DNA of 64,000 bases from Siphonodentalium dalli (GCA_032622095.1 CP136068.1:155709151-155773150), one strand, 5' to 3'; positions 44,808 through 56,735 are shown, numbered from the stretch's first letter. Notes: generated by a model not told the origin, from the sequence alone. Made by a program: numbers and translations.

Positions 44808-45363
44808 TTTATGTGGCATTATTTTATCGACGAACTACAATCTACAAAGACATAAACAGATTAAACACGGAGTTATGTCCGAGACAAAACCAACTCTCTT
44901 CGGAGAAGATACCGATGAATCTGACGAAGCGGTTCTAGATTCAGATGAAGATGAACGTGGAACGCTATCAGATTCAGAAGATGGTAATGGCGTCGGTAGT
45001 AGAACGGTATTCGGTCTTAAGAAAGCTGCGCGATGTGTCAACGAGATGGACACATTCAAAAGTATGATGAAACGCGTCACCAAAGATGTGAAAGAAGAAG
45101 AGAGCATTTCGGGAGATGAGAGCATGTCGGGAAAAGAGGATACCATCGACACAGAGTTTATTCTGTTTCTCAAAAGTTATAGACGATTAATAGAATACCA
45201 GTATCGATTGAAAACATCACGCATACATACCATGATCATGAAGAAAATGGTCAAACTGACCAAACACGGATATAATAATGAATGGGCTGCAGATGAAGCG
45301 ATGAGAAAATTCAAGAAACTCTTAGAAGTAAATCTAACGGTCGAAGATTCAGACAATGATTAA
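44794..45363 (+). CDS. C2H2 zinc-finger acidic protein, 189 aa (arm 2 copy)
   Basis: Second copy of the zinc-finger ORF, identical to 42207-42776. Followed after 5 bp by AATAAA (45369-45374). One finger near the N-terminus, an acidic middle, and a C-terminus with RMIEYQYR-like helix and KMVKLTKHGYNNEW. The complete ORF without stops in both arms suggests recent insertion or continuing arm-to-arm conversion. Confidence 0.7.
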   Translation: MHGCDLCGIILSTNYNLQRHKQIKHGVMSETKPTLFGEDTDESDEAVLDSDEDERGTLSDSEDGNGVGSRTVFGLKKAARCVNEMDTFKSMMKRVTKDVKEEESISGDESMSGKEDTIDTEFILFLKSYRRLIEYQYRLKTSRIHTMIMKKMVKLTKHGYNNEWAADEAMRKFKKLLEVNLTVEDSDND

Positions 45364-45368
45364 ATTTC

Positions 45369-45374
45369 AATAAA
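45369..45374 (+). terminator. AATAAA polyadenylation signal (arm 2 cassette)
   Basis: Follows the zinc-finger ORF stop by 5 bp, mirrored in arm 1. Confidence 0.5.
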
Positions 45375-46670
45375 CTTCATCAACATGTTATTCTCGTCTT
45401 CGTTATATATCTATAAGTGGGGAAGGGGTTTCACCAATATTACATCACGTCCCTTACCGCGTGTCACTTTAACATTCCACACCGTGCGTGTATTATCCCC
45501 CTTTAATTATGTCATAGCATTGGTACATAGAAGACTGTATAACACTATGCCTATGTCTGTATCTGTTGTCACACCGTGAGCGGATTGTCCGCCTTTAATG
45601 ATGTCATAGCGTGTGTATATGCAAGACAGTATAACCCTATGATAATGCCTGTAGCTGTTGTTGGTAAGATGTGAAATATAAATTTCAAGGTTCAATTCAT
45701 TCGTGTAGTAATTTTGTATATGTTCAACGCTCTTCATTCGTGCGCTTGTATTGTTAACATTCATTCATAATGAGTGCCCCTTTAGAGTGTCTTGTGTTCC
45801 TTTAAGATTCAAACACCAATATTACATCACGTTCCTTGTTTCGTGTCACTTTAACTCCTTGAGTGTATTGCCCCTTCGAATGATGTCATAGCATGGGTAC
45901 ATGTAAGATAGTATAACACTATGACTATGTCTGTATCTGTTGTTGGTAAGATGTGAAAATATAAATTTCAGTTCATTCGTGTAGTAATTTCGTATATGTT
46001 CAACGCTCTTGATTCGTAAGAGTAATTACCAACTGGAAGTTGTACTATTTTTGATAAACATCGGATTTGCTCATCAGACGATAAGCTGACAATATTTACG
46101 TATGGTCTAATTAGATTCATGCATAAATGTAAGGTAATTTTTGTTATGGTCAAGTTTTTTGTTAAGACCATGTTCTAACATAGATCGATAAATAAGTTAA
46201 AGGTCATTATATTCCACAGTCAAATCTATTGGTGATCGAATTTGATAACTATTTTATTGGAACAACTAAGAGTATTATTTACGTGAGATCAATGAGTCCA
46301 ATTATTATAAATAATAAATTGCAGGCATCGGTGGATGCCCGATTGCCACATTTAGTGATCACGTGATAAACTGATAAAATGTCCAAGTGACGTACTATAA
46401 TGAGCAAAAAAAAATGAGTTGACCTTCGGCTTCGTCCCGATTGGGTACTGAGCTGACACCGGGGATAAATTGACCAATGACTGCCCTTGTATCCTTTGAC
46501 AGATATGCGTGCGCAGACTCGTTTGATGTTCGCTATCGCATTACTATGTTTTAATAGCCGAGCCTTCACTACTCGTCTGACTTTCTTACCGACAAGACCT
46601 GTCTACACAGTACTTCTCCGGCAGACTATTCATCCACTGGTAGGCCTACATACAGGTATGCCCATTTTGT

Positions 46671-47452
46671 TTGCTCATTTGCTCATTTTTATTGCTCATT
46701 TGCTCATTTTATTGCTCATTTTTTTTGCTCATTTGCTCATTTATTTGCTCATTTGCTCATTTTTATTGCTCATTTGCTCATTTTCTTGCTCATTTGCTCA
46801 TTTTTTTGCTCATTTGCTCATTTTTATTGCTCATTTGCTCATTTTCTTGCTCATTTGCTCATTTTCTTGCTCATTTGCTCATTTATTTGCTCATTTGCTC
46901 ATTTTTATTGCTCTTTTGCTCATTTTCTTGCTCATTTGCTCATTTGTTTTGCTCATTTGCTCATTTTTATTGCTCATTTGCTCATTTTCTTGCTCATTTG
47001 CTCATTTTCTTGCTCATTTGCTCATTTATTTGCTCATTTGCTCATTTTTATTGCTCATTTGCTCATTTTCTTGCTCATTTGCTCATTGTTTTGCTCATTT
47101 GCTCATTGTTTTGCTCATTTGCTCATTTTTATTGCTCATTTGCTCATTTTTTTTGCTCATTTGCTCATTTTTATTGCTCATTTGCTCATTTTCTTGCTCA
47201 TTTGCTCATTTTCTTGCTCATTTGCTCATTTATTTGCTCATTTGCTCATTTTTTTTGCTCATTTGCTCATTTTTATTGCTCATTTGCTCATTTTTTTTGC
47301 TCATTTGCTCATTTTTATTGCTCATTTGCTCATTTTCTTGCTCATTTGCTCATTTGTATGCTCATTTGCTCATTTTCTTGCTCATTTGCTCATTTTCTTG
47401 CTCATTTGCTCATTTTCTTGCTCATTTGCTCACTTTCTTGCTCATTTGCTCA
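46671..47452 (-). repeat. GAGCAAAT satellite (arm 2)
   Basis: Reverse-complement partner of 40042-40825 (TTGCTCATTTGCTCATTT). Overall length is nearly equal, but the order of the A-rich spacers differs in places. Confidence 0.9.
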
Positions 47453-48084
47453 TTGATTGGTGCATACTCAAGAGTCATAGACCTAACATCCAATGTACGT
47501 TAATGGTGTCATAGCGTGGGTACATAGAAGACTGTATAACACTATGCCTATGTCCGTATGTGTTGTCACACCGTGAGTGGATTGTCCGCCTTTAATGATG
47601 TCATAGCGTGTGTACATGCAAGACAGTATAATACTATGATTATGTCTGTAGCTGTTGTTGGTAAGATGTGAAATATAAATTTCAAGGTTCAATTCATTCG
47701 TGTAGTAATTTCGTATATGTTCAACGCTCTTCATTCGTGCGCTTGTATTGTTAACATTCATTCATAATGAGTGTCCCTTTAGATCGATAAATAAGTTAAA
47801 GGTCATTACATTCCACAGTCAAATCTATTGGTGATCGAATTTGATAACTATTTTATTGGAACAACTAAGAGTATTATTTACGTGAGATCAATGAGTCCAA
47901 TTATTATAAATAATACATTGCAGGCATCGGTGGATACCCGATTGCCACATTTAGTGATCACGTGATAAACTGATAAAATGTCCAAGTGACGTACTATATG
48001 TATGCATTCTGATCCGCTGTCGTTATTCATTCCATAACGTAATGCCTCAGGCCAGTCGAAAATTGGTTGCTCGTCATCTTCATT

Positions 48085-48435
48085 ATATTGAAATTTTGGA
48101 AGTTTTGGAAATTTTTGAAGTTTTTGAAATTTTGGAAATTTTGGAAGTTTTGGAAATTTTTGGAGTTTTGGAAATTTTGGAAGTTTTGGAAATTTTGGAA
48201 ATTTTGGAAGTTTTGGAAATTTTTGGAGTTTTGGAAATTTTGGAAGTTTTGGAAATTTTGGAAGTTTTTGAAATTTTGGAAGTTTTGGAAATTCTGGAAA
48301 TTTTGGAAGTTTTTGAAATTTTTGAAATATTTGAAAGTTTTTGAAATTTTGGAAGTTTTTGAAATTTTGGAAGTTTTGGGTTTTGAAATTTTTTTTTGGA
48401 AGTTTTGATATTTTGGAAGTTTGGGGTTTTTGTGA
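48085..48435 (-). repeat. AACTTCC minisatellite (arm 2, outer)
   Basis: Partner of 39060-39412, with a few substitutions, for example a Cys and a Thr codon in arm 1 that read Phe and Pro here. Confidence 0.9.
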
Positions 48436-48543
48436 ATATTTTAGTACAACCAATTTTACCCTCAAACAATTTTACCCTCAAACAATTTTTAGACCCAAAG
48501 ATTCTATTTTTAGATGTGGCTCTAACGAGACGGCTATTCTTCT

Positions 48544-48549
48544 GGTATG
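48544..48549 (+). repeat. 6-bp target duplication (right) of the palindromic element
   Basis: GGTATG, identical to 38947-38952. Its last base is also the first base of the interrupted TIR transposon. Confidence 0.85.
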
Positions 48550-50098
48550 GTAGAGGATAGCTGCTATCCGTGATTAGGCAATACTTCTGCGCATGGCTCG
48601 CCGGAAGTTATAACACCATAGAAACGAGAAAGCGTCATGCTCAATATACTTACTTGACTACTTTGCGTACATTTTTTTTACGTTACCTTGCGTTACAAAT
48701 TTACATTTTCGACATTTTTGGAAATTTAGAAACGCTAAAATGCACTTAAATGAAAAATCATATAATATCATAGAGTTGTGCGCTGTTTCGAGATATATGA
48801 ATCATAATTCGATTCAATCGATTGTCGATTCTGAACGTTTTCATCACACAGTTATGTGTCAGACTCAGAGGCAGTGGGTCGAAATCACTGGCTACCGAAA
48901 AAGGCCCTCCAGTTTGCTGTAGTCTTTTAAATAATTAACCATAAGATATGTTATTTGGCTCATTGAATCATTCTGCAAAATTGAGGTCCCAACATGATGA
49001 ACATCACTACATTGAGTTCTGTCAATCTAATATCGCCGCTCCGTATAGCAATAATGAGTTCCAGTGCTCCGGCCAGTCCCGATGATTATCAGGTAAACGC
49101 GTATTTGAAGGCATACAATTCGAAAAATACTTGACGAATCTTGGAACGGTTTTCAGTTCTGGATTCAGCAAATTGAGTTTGACAAAATAGGCATGATATT
49201 TGTACGACATATGAATTTAATTTTGTTATATACATCCATGAATATCCATAAATTGATGATTTCAGCAAATTTTCCCAAATTTTTATTTTTATCATGAAAT
49301 TCACCTATTTCCTTTTTTTCCGATTTTTGCCAGGGGGGGGGGGGCGCACACAAGTTTTACCATACAGGGCCGGGGTGGGTGGGTCCGAAGAGGCCCGAAA
49401 AAATGAGTTTGTGCAAATTGTTTTCTATTCACATTTTTGCCCTTGTTTTAAGTTGTTTTCAAATATATTCATTAATAATTGTGTTCTAAGGCAGGTTATG
49501 GCCTTTACAGACACTTAGGAACAGGGTAGGTATAAGATATAAGTAATACAGGGGAGATCTTCCAAAAACATACCTATACCGGGCGGGGTGTGTGCATCTC
49601 AGAGGCCTGAAAAAAATTGTTTGTGCAAATTTTCTCTCGTTGAGACCCGAGTGTTGCCGCTAACAAAATTCAATCAAAAATGTCAACAACAATGTGAATG
49701 TCAACATCACGATTCACGGTCGTCGTCACTGTCACCCGAACTTCAATTCAAATCGAGTTTTTAACCAGTTTATCAGCCAATAGTCGTTGAAATCATATGG
49801 AAGGATGTAACGTTCCCGCTCAATACCACATTCAATTTCGGTAAACTCCGATCGTATTCAAATACGTGTTCTAATCAATTAAGTTTGAATTCAGCCAGAT
49901 GAAAAACTTTGTTCGCGTCATTTTAACTCTGCATTTTATTAAGTACGAAAAATTGCACATAGCGCATGCGCGAAACGTAAACGGAAAAGCCGGTGGGAGT
50001 TCGGACAGTTGGAAGGAAGTTCGACGTAATGACAAAATACAGATCAAACTTCCCGTGACGTCACAACACCTAATCACGGATAGCAGCTATCCTCTACC
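48549..50098. mobile_element. 1.55-kb non-autonomous TIR transposon, interrupted at its left end
   Basis: The left TIR at 48549-48578 (GGTAGAGGATAGCTGCTATC...) is a perfect 30-bp reverse complement of 50069-50098. TSD TCACGGTAT lies at 50099-50107 and, across the palindromic insertion, at 38943-38951. A 9-bp duplication is usual for Mutator-like (MULE) elements, though other families make 8-9 bp. No transposase. The interior has a G-run (49334-49344) and two similar blocks with GGCCTGAAAAAAAT or GGCCCGAAAAAATG. Confidence 0.8.
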
Positions 50099-50107
50099 TC
50101 ACGGTAT
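50099..50107 (+). repeat. 9-bp target duplication (right) of the TIR transposon
   Basis: TCACGGTAT, same as 38943-38951. Confidence 0.8.
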
Positions 50108-50165
50108 ACTGTAATTCATGTGTGACGTCACAAGTACACACGCCCGCCTGTCTGTTACCTATACA

Positions 50166-50205
50166 CGACCCGAGCTCGGGCGCGCAAGCGCGCCGAGCGG
50201 GGTCG
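50166..50205. repeat. 40-bp GC-rich hairpin
   Basis: CGACCC...GGGTCG encloses a second stem with CGCGC-AA-GCGCG at its tip. It is strong and CpG-rich in an AT-rich setting. Function unknown. Confidence 0.65.
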
Positions 50206-50271
50206 TTATTATAGAATATACCAGTCACCGGTATGGTCTATATATTGGTATTTTAGTACTTTTCCCCAGGG

Positions 50272-50470
50272 GCCTGTGTATCAGAGTGCTGTTCTGCCGC
50301 CGATGCCTCGCATGTTGTCCTACATGGGCGTGATGTCATATATCAGAGTGCTGCTCTGCCGTCGGTGACTCGCATGTTGTCCTACAGGTTTGTGATGTCA
50401 TATATCAGAGTGCTGCTCTGCCGGCGGTGACTCTCACGTTACCCTACAGGAACGTGATGTCATAGATCAG
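50272..50470 (+). repeat. ~65-bp tandem repeat, 3 copies
   Basis: Module TATCAGAGTGCTGCTCTGCC, GGTGACTCGCATGTT, CCTACAGG, GTGATGTCATA, three times. The block before it (50217-50290) resembles 19122-19190. Confidence 0.8.
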
Positions 50471-51004
50471 AGGTAGTCCGAATTGTTCGCTCTCGTAGAT
50501 GTCAAGGATGTTTGCCTTTGAAAATGGTCTGAGTAGGTGCGCCTCGTCCATCAACATGATTCCGTCCGCGTAGAGCTGGAATTATATATATACACGATTA
50601 CACGTACAGTGAGTTATCATGTCTTTCGTGAGATATCTATCAGAGTAGTCTATCTTACCGATATCACATGTGTTACAGCACCGATCAAAATGATGTCTGC
50701 TATTAAATTAATATAATAATATCACCGAGTTATTGAGCGAAACATGCATGCAACTCGTATCGTATAAAACAATAGAGCGTTCCTCGCACATATATATTCA
50801 CTAGTGGGAGGAGCTTACTATTGCTAGGAGACAAGGCATCCGCGAAAATAGTTTAATTGGTTTATCAGCGCTTGCCCTTCTGCTATAACTAGCTGAAACC
50901 GTCTCCTCGGTGTGCTTTGCTTACATATTGATCTTTTAAACAGTTGAATTTTTTTTTTTAAGAAAGTAAACAACATTGATTTGAAGAATTGCTATCCTGG
51001 TGAA

Positions 51005-52540
51005 TACAACAAAACACTTTCGGAAAGCCACGCATATTATGAAGACAATAATCCCTGCAAGTCCCATAACTATCGCGTAATAAATAAGTCGAGAAATAAA
51101 TAAATATTATCTCCACCGGTTGTCGGCTATCTCCGTCGCAAATCCCCATATGACGTCATATGAGTAGACTAATTAAAACACGGAATCGGAGTCGGAGTTA
51201 ATTGTGTCTACCTATAGGACATCATCTGAGTGATGTAAAATGTGGAATCGGCATGTGCGCGTGAGTGTCATGGAATTACTGTGGGACATGTCAATAACAT
51301 TGTGTATACGCAGTGAATTGTCATCGCCCGGTGAATTATCTTCACTTGGTGATTTTTCATAAATACTGTTTGGCAAGTCATTATTTTGACAAAAATATAG
51401 AACTATATATTTATTTCAATACATCCATTTTTGGAGAAGAATATTTACAACAATTCGGGTGCGTGTTCACGATGTTGTTTTAATGTTTCATATATATGCC
51501 CAGAGTGTCCCGTGTATTCACAATCATGTTCCGTTCATTCATTCGTGACAATGCCAAATAAATGCAGTTTTTCGGCTGTGTATAGTGACTCTCAAGTATA
51601 ATTCTACAATCATCCAAACGATGGTCGATTACGTAACATTTGGCTGGATTTTGAAAGGAAACCCTTTGCGCAAAATCAGAAACTTAAAGTGGTTGCCGAA
51701 AAAATGGTCCAGAATTTGTTCCGCCCACTTCGAAAAAACGTGAATATACTTGGCCCCAAAAGCTACTACCGACGAAAACTCAGAAGAGAACCTACATCCA
51801 CATTAAACAAACCGACAACCGACGAGAATGCCAACTCCCGTATTGAGTATAAATTTTCCGGAGCGTCCAGTCGTGGGTATATCCAATCGAACCTATCGCT
51901 AAACAGCGAATGCATGTACAATAAAGAGCGTTTAATTTTACAAGTCGGGCATGGTTACGGACACATAACATTGCAGTTAAAGTGGGGAGTATAATGATGA
52001 ATAATTTAGTAAATATTCACGGTGACAACTATTCTAAGTCGAGTCCCCACTTTCCTTCACCATAACTCAATAAAGAGCGTCCCCTGTCAATCATATTCCT
52101 AATATGGCGCGAATAAAGAGCGTTTAATAAACCTGAAATTGCTATGACTTTGACGGGTATATAAAGCATGTATATCGAAAGTTTGTATACATGTATTTAT
52201 ATATGTTATCCCTCCGTCCAAAAGTGTTATATATAATTGGATGTTCAGACGAGCAACGGCCAATGTTTATATCGACGTAAGCACACGCTTTTATAATGCT
52301 ATTTTGTTATGCGTAATTGGCACAAATTGGTCGACAATATATGCACAAAGCCATAAATACATAGATAAGTTGACAAGCAGCATATGGCAGTTACAAATTG
52401 GTTAATTATCCCTATCGCTACGCCATTGTCACGTGTTAAATCATGTGACCGCACCGACCGCTGACCAGGTGACTTCAATCACGTGAATTCGTCTACAACA
52501 TAAGATCTCCGGCATTCTTCGGAATTTTTTTGTTTTTCGT
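51005..52540 (+). mobile_element. Degraded THAP-related transposon remnant, copy 2
   Basis: Collinear with 20560-22440. Carries TTTCGGAAAGCC, AAATAAATAAATATT, a THAP remnant, three AATAAAGAGCG boxes (51919, 52069, 52112) and a 3' end with CATGTGACCGC and AATCACGTGAATT. The AAAGAGCG boxes are inverted relative to the THAP start when compared with copy 1. Confidence 0.55.
51551..51994 (+). pseudogene. THAP-domain remnant
   Basis: MPNKCSFSAVYSDSQV, a stop, then FYNHPNDGRLRNIWLDFER, the THAP pattern of an MP-x2-C start and an F-x3-P-x-D-x2-L-x2-IW core. The second zinc Cys is missing and the Cys-His pair is not obvious. The frame continues as a basic tail after a further shift and ends at 51994. 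Not functional as a zinc finger. Confidence 0.5.
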
Positions 52541-52544
52541 TATA

Positions 52545-53577
52545 AAAATAAAATTAGCGATCAAACACAAGATTATTTGGGCAAATTGGACATTTTAATT
52601 ATATAATATTGGTATATTGAAAGAAGGCAATAACCGTTTTTCAGAATAATATTCCTTTAATTGTTTGTTTAATTTCTAGTTGAATTTTTTTTTTATTAGC
52701 CTAGACTCTTCTAGCTCAATTTAACATTTAAGTTTAAATGTAAAATTAACATTAAAAAAAGATTTAAATGAATTTAAATGGTTTTATTTTTTTTAAATCA
52801 ACATTTAAAAAAAAAGCCGTTATAACGGCCACCAGGGTACCCCAAGACATCACACCAGTCGGGAATTTTTGTCGAAAATACTGTAAATAATTATGTGATT
52901 GACAGCTACGGAAAGCTCTTTTGTATTTCACTGTTTATAATGTCATGCATCAGTTGTCTTCGTGAAATGTTTCATTTACATATCAATGCAATGTGCTATA
53001 TAATACTACAGTATATGTAGACAAAATGCTAATTATTTGGGGAAACTCATCATTTACAGACCGGTTTTGAACACGATTCTGCTTGGTATTATGACATAAT
53101 TCTGTGGTGAACCTGTCGGACCCTTCATTTGTTCTCCATCTCAAAGTATTATTCGTACTAAACGGTAGGTGTGCTCTTATCACTATAATTTGATGTCGCT
53201 GTTAAAAAGTACCGTCAATTTGTCTAAAGTTCCCATTTTCTCGGTATTTGGCTAATTTGAACGAATCAAAGAAAATCCAGTTGCTGTATCAAACATTCAA
53301 GAACCGATATACTTAAAAATATTTCCGTGAGATCGCATTGGAATTGTACCACCAACGCGGTTCTGGTGCAAACACAACGCGGTCACACCGTTACTTTAAA
53401 CGCGGTTGCACTGTTCCTCAGTGTGGTGGAAGTAACCGTCAACGCAACATAACACGACGGAGATGACCGTTTACGAAACAGAGCGATGCATAATAGGTTC
53501 CACCAGCGATACTTCGGGACGTCTTTGTGACGGCCTGGCATGAATGCTTTGGCCGCCGAAGGGCTGATATGACGGCC
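52545..53577. other. No gene recognised
   Basis: AT-rich low complexity (A- and T-runs at 52680-52810), with several copies of ACGCGGTT-like text near 53355-53410. Confidence 0.4.
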
Positions 53578-53593
53578 AGATAATATTGACATA
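53578..53593 (+). repeat. 16-bp target duplication (left) of L1-type insertion
   Basis: AGATAATATTGACATA, repeated at 54708-54723 right after the poly(A). Confidence 0.85.
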
Positions 53594-53931
53594 TATTTTG
53601 GGAATGTGAACACGTTCAAACTTTTTTGAAAGACATACATTCATGGGGTAACCGAAACAGCGTCAAACTGCAAGCGACTAAGCGAACAATGATAATTGGG
53701 TCCCGCTGTGTAGATGACAACTATACCACAAATTTATTCTGGCTCTTAGTAAAACAATATATCTACAGAACAAAATTCACACTAGAACAACTAACAATTT
53801 CGTCATTTCTAGGAGATTTACGCTTACGATATAAATGTGAAAAATATAATGCACGCCGTGAATTTAAATTGGAAGAGTTCGAAAAAGACTGGTTCTTGTT
53901 CAAATTTGACGTGAAAGAAAATTCACAATAA
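53594..53931 (+). pseudogene. L1-type ORF2 C-terminus
   Basis: Frame reads IFWECEHVQTFLKDIHSWGN, then NLFWLLVKQYIYRTKF and LRYKCEKYNA, with a stop at 53929. This is the H-x-FW-x-C-x3-Q-x-F motif and downstream helix of L1/Tx1-type ORF2. The frame begins exactly at the insertion boundary, so the fragment never encoded a whole protein. Confidence 0.7.
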
Positions 53932-54708
53932 TTACTCTTATTACGATCAGTGTTATTATTACTGCTATTATATTACTCGTACAAGTCATAGCCGTCCTTG
54001 ATTGGACACGAATGAATACAGAAATTTCGACCATAGCACATATCTAATTATTACTTCCCTTGTGTATATAGATATATATATATACCCACATAACATGTTC
54101 CTATACTCTGTTAAATAAATTATATCAACTTGTTCACCACCGATAACAGCCATGGGACTAAGGCTACGTTCACACACCTCGACAAATTACCCGCCAAATT
54201 TCCACACGATTCGTCAAACAGAAGCTAATTCCTACACATATGAATGATAAATCTTTGATTCTTAATGTATATTCTTTTAGCATTAGAACATATGATTTTA
54301 GATACTAAACACCAATACCGATTACACGGTTGACCATTAAAATTATTTTACATTGTATACCTAAAATCTCTAAAATTTCATGAGCATATATATATTTCCA
54401 GGCTTCGAAATTGTCCAATATATAGTAGACGGCAGTGACTTAAAATCATACTTGAAGTTTATACTCCATATTTAGCAAATCATTGTCATGTAGGTCTATT
54501 TCTGCGTATTTCCCTGACATGGTACCCAGGTTTGTGAACATGGCCTCAGTCGGGACTGTATGTAAGCCATGTATGGAAGCGTGTATGTCTGTAGAGAGCG
54601 CAAGACAGAGCGATAGGAGTGTGTCTGTTTATTAATGCATTCTTTAGATGTAACTTGTATTCGCTATGTTCGTATGTTCAAGTGTAAAAAAAAAAAAAAA
54701 AAAAAAAA
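53594..54708 (+). mobile_element. 5'-truncated L1-type retrotransposon with poly(A)
   Basis: Insertion bounded by a 16-bp direct repeat, starting inside ORF2, with a ~750-bp 3' UTR and a run of 24 A (54685-54708). These are hallmarks of target-primed reverse transcription by an L1-type machinery. Truncation leaves only the last ~110 codons. Confidence 0.85.
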
Positions 54709-54723
54709 GATAATATTGACATA

Positions 54724-56735
54724 GCGGTTTTCGATCTGCTATTAATGTATTAATTAAGAGATTAGCCATGCATTCGCTCCTTACGTGCAAATTTATTTTT
54801 GAGTACCAATGTCCTCATTTTTAAATCACACGAGTAGATTCTTTGTGTCGTGAAGAAGAATGGGTATCAATTTGGTGGAAATCGGAGCTAAAAATATTTT
54901 ATCAAATTTGGTGCCCATATCCCCTTCCGTGCACACCTGACCCGAAAGGCGCCTTTTCTTACATCTTCAAACATGCCTCATATCATGGAGATGATTATGT
55001 ATTTTCTGTCCCTGACAACAACGGCGCCACTTTAGTAAATTATAACTCACACCACTATCTTCCTCGTAATAATGTACCTATGTTAGACCCTTTTGGTGCC
55101 ATCTAGATGGTTTCCCATGAATTTCTATAGAACACAGATAGACAGACAGACATTCGCAAATATAGATGTAGATTAAACAGTTACTTAGTTACAACATTAT
55201 TTTGAATGGAAAACTACACCACGTCTGAACGAACACTAGGAGTGGGAAAATAGCACGAAGTCATTCAGACGCGAACGTATATAAAACACAATTAAAAGAT
55301 ATTCAGCAAAATAGACTAAATTATATAATTCAGCGTCGATATACTTATTTCTGCGCAGTGATCGGAAATTTGAACGCGACTGAGTTGATTCTCAAGGCAG
55401 CGCATTTAATTTGAACTCGGTCCTCAGCCGTTTACAGTGTGGTCACAACGCACCCTCAACGTCAACCGCATTTCGTTGACGTTACGATCGCGATGTAAAC
55501 GCATGAGAACCGCGTTAAAATGGAGAATTATTTTAAGAATATATGTAGGGTGCTATTCTATTGAAGATATGAGTGTTTCTTTGCAGTATAATTAAGAGCA
55601 TTTGGACATGTGTATAGTTTATTTTCACGGAGCGTGTTGAAAATCTCGGAAATGTAACTAATATTTTTACCACTAGAGTATGCACTTAAGTTTCTGCGTC
55701 ATATTCAATAATTAATCACAGTGCCGAATGAAACTACCATGCACGGTGTGGCGAAACATTACTTCGTGTGTTGCATTCCCGAAATTATAATTTTTTGGCC
55801 GGTTAGCTGAATGCTGGATAAGGAGAAAACAAGAAATTTGAAGACGTAAATCATTTTGTTTGACATGCGTTGAAGTGAACGATAAATCACTCAGATGGAT
55901 ATGTTTAATGATCTATATATGTGTCTTTCAAAATACTTAAAACCAGACTTGTTTATTATTAATACGTATTGTCACTCATAAGTGGTTATCCAATATGTTG
56001 CTTTCGTCGTGGTATGTTTTGGAGTTGTGGCCATTTTGACAGCCATTTCATGGCCGTGATTGTATTGTTTTCTGTCCGTGTCAATCAATTCGTTCGCCTA
56101 CTATAATTCCACACAAACTGTTATAATTGCGTAATTCCTGTGCTATAACATATCGTACAATGACTTATTTCGAGAACCACGGGGGCATGTACGTAACGCG
56201 CTCCGCTGTATACAAAACAGATTCGATAACATCCGGATCGAGCTATAGAATATCATTTTATTATAATCATCAATATACAAAAGTATAGAAATGGAAACGC
56301 GGGAGGGTCTTGTGGCATTGATTGAAAGAGGATTCCTTGGCCGTCACACCCATGACGATGTCAATACCGACACTTCTCAGATAAATGGGCTAAATTTGTC
56401 CGATTTCCGAGCGATGATAAAACGGGAAGTTTCTATTGTTCCTCTTGTCCTATATATGATAATACTAACATAAAGCAGGCGCGACTATAGTGCCAGTGTA
56501 TAGGGGCAATGCAAAAGGGTGGGCAGCGAAGCACGTTATATGCCTTAGTATCGAGAACTGGTGAAATATATAGACAACCATCTTGGACGCCATCTTGGAT
56601 AACAACGTTTCACCAAAGTGGATTTTTAGCGGATTTCATTTACAACATTTGTTTTTGTTTTTTTTTCTGTGTTTTTTTTTTTTTGCATCATGTATGTTTA
56701 GAAGGGGACAATCGACGGAAAAGTTCAAGTAAGAA
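54724..56735. other. No gene recognised
   Basis: AT-rich. The frame 54843-55106 has no domain. (GACA)n at ~55137 and a T9-10 run near 56672. Nothing else stands out. Confidence 0.4.

Larger units (their letters stand above)
38953..48543. mobile_element. 9.59-kb palindromic element, Polinton-like termini
   Basis: Two arms (38953-~43770 and ~43812-48543) are near-perfect reverse complements. The ends are AGAAGAATAGCC and GGCTATTCTTCT, flanked by a 6-bp direct repeat GGTATG. Each arm has terminal minisatellite, satellite, internal duplications and a three-ORF cassette. Arms differ by a 78-bp duplication (40983-41138 in arm 1, single copy in arm 2), satellite indels and scattered substitutions. 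Polinton/Maverick elements have AG...CT ends, long TIRs and 6-bp duplications. No polB, integrase, ATPase, protease or capsid gene is seen, so class assignment is inference and the copy is non-autonomous. Confidence 0.85.
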
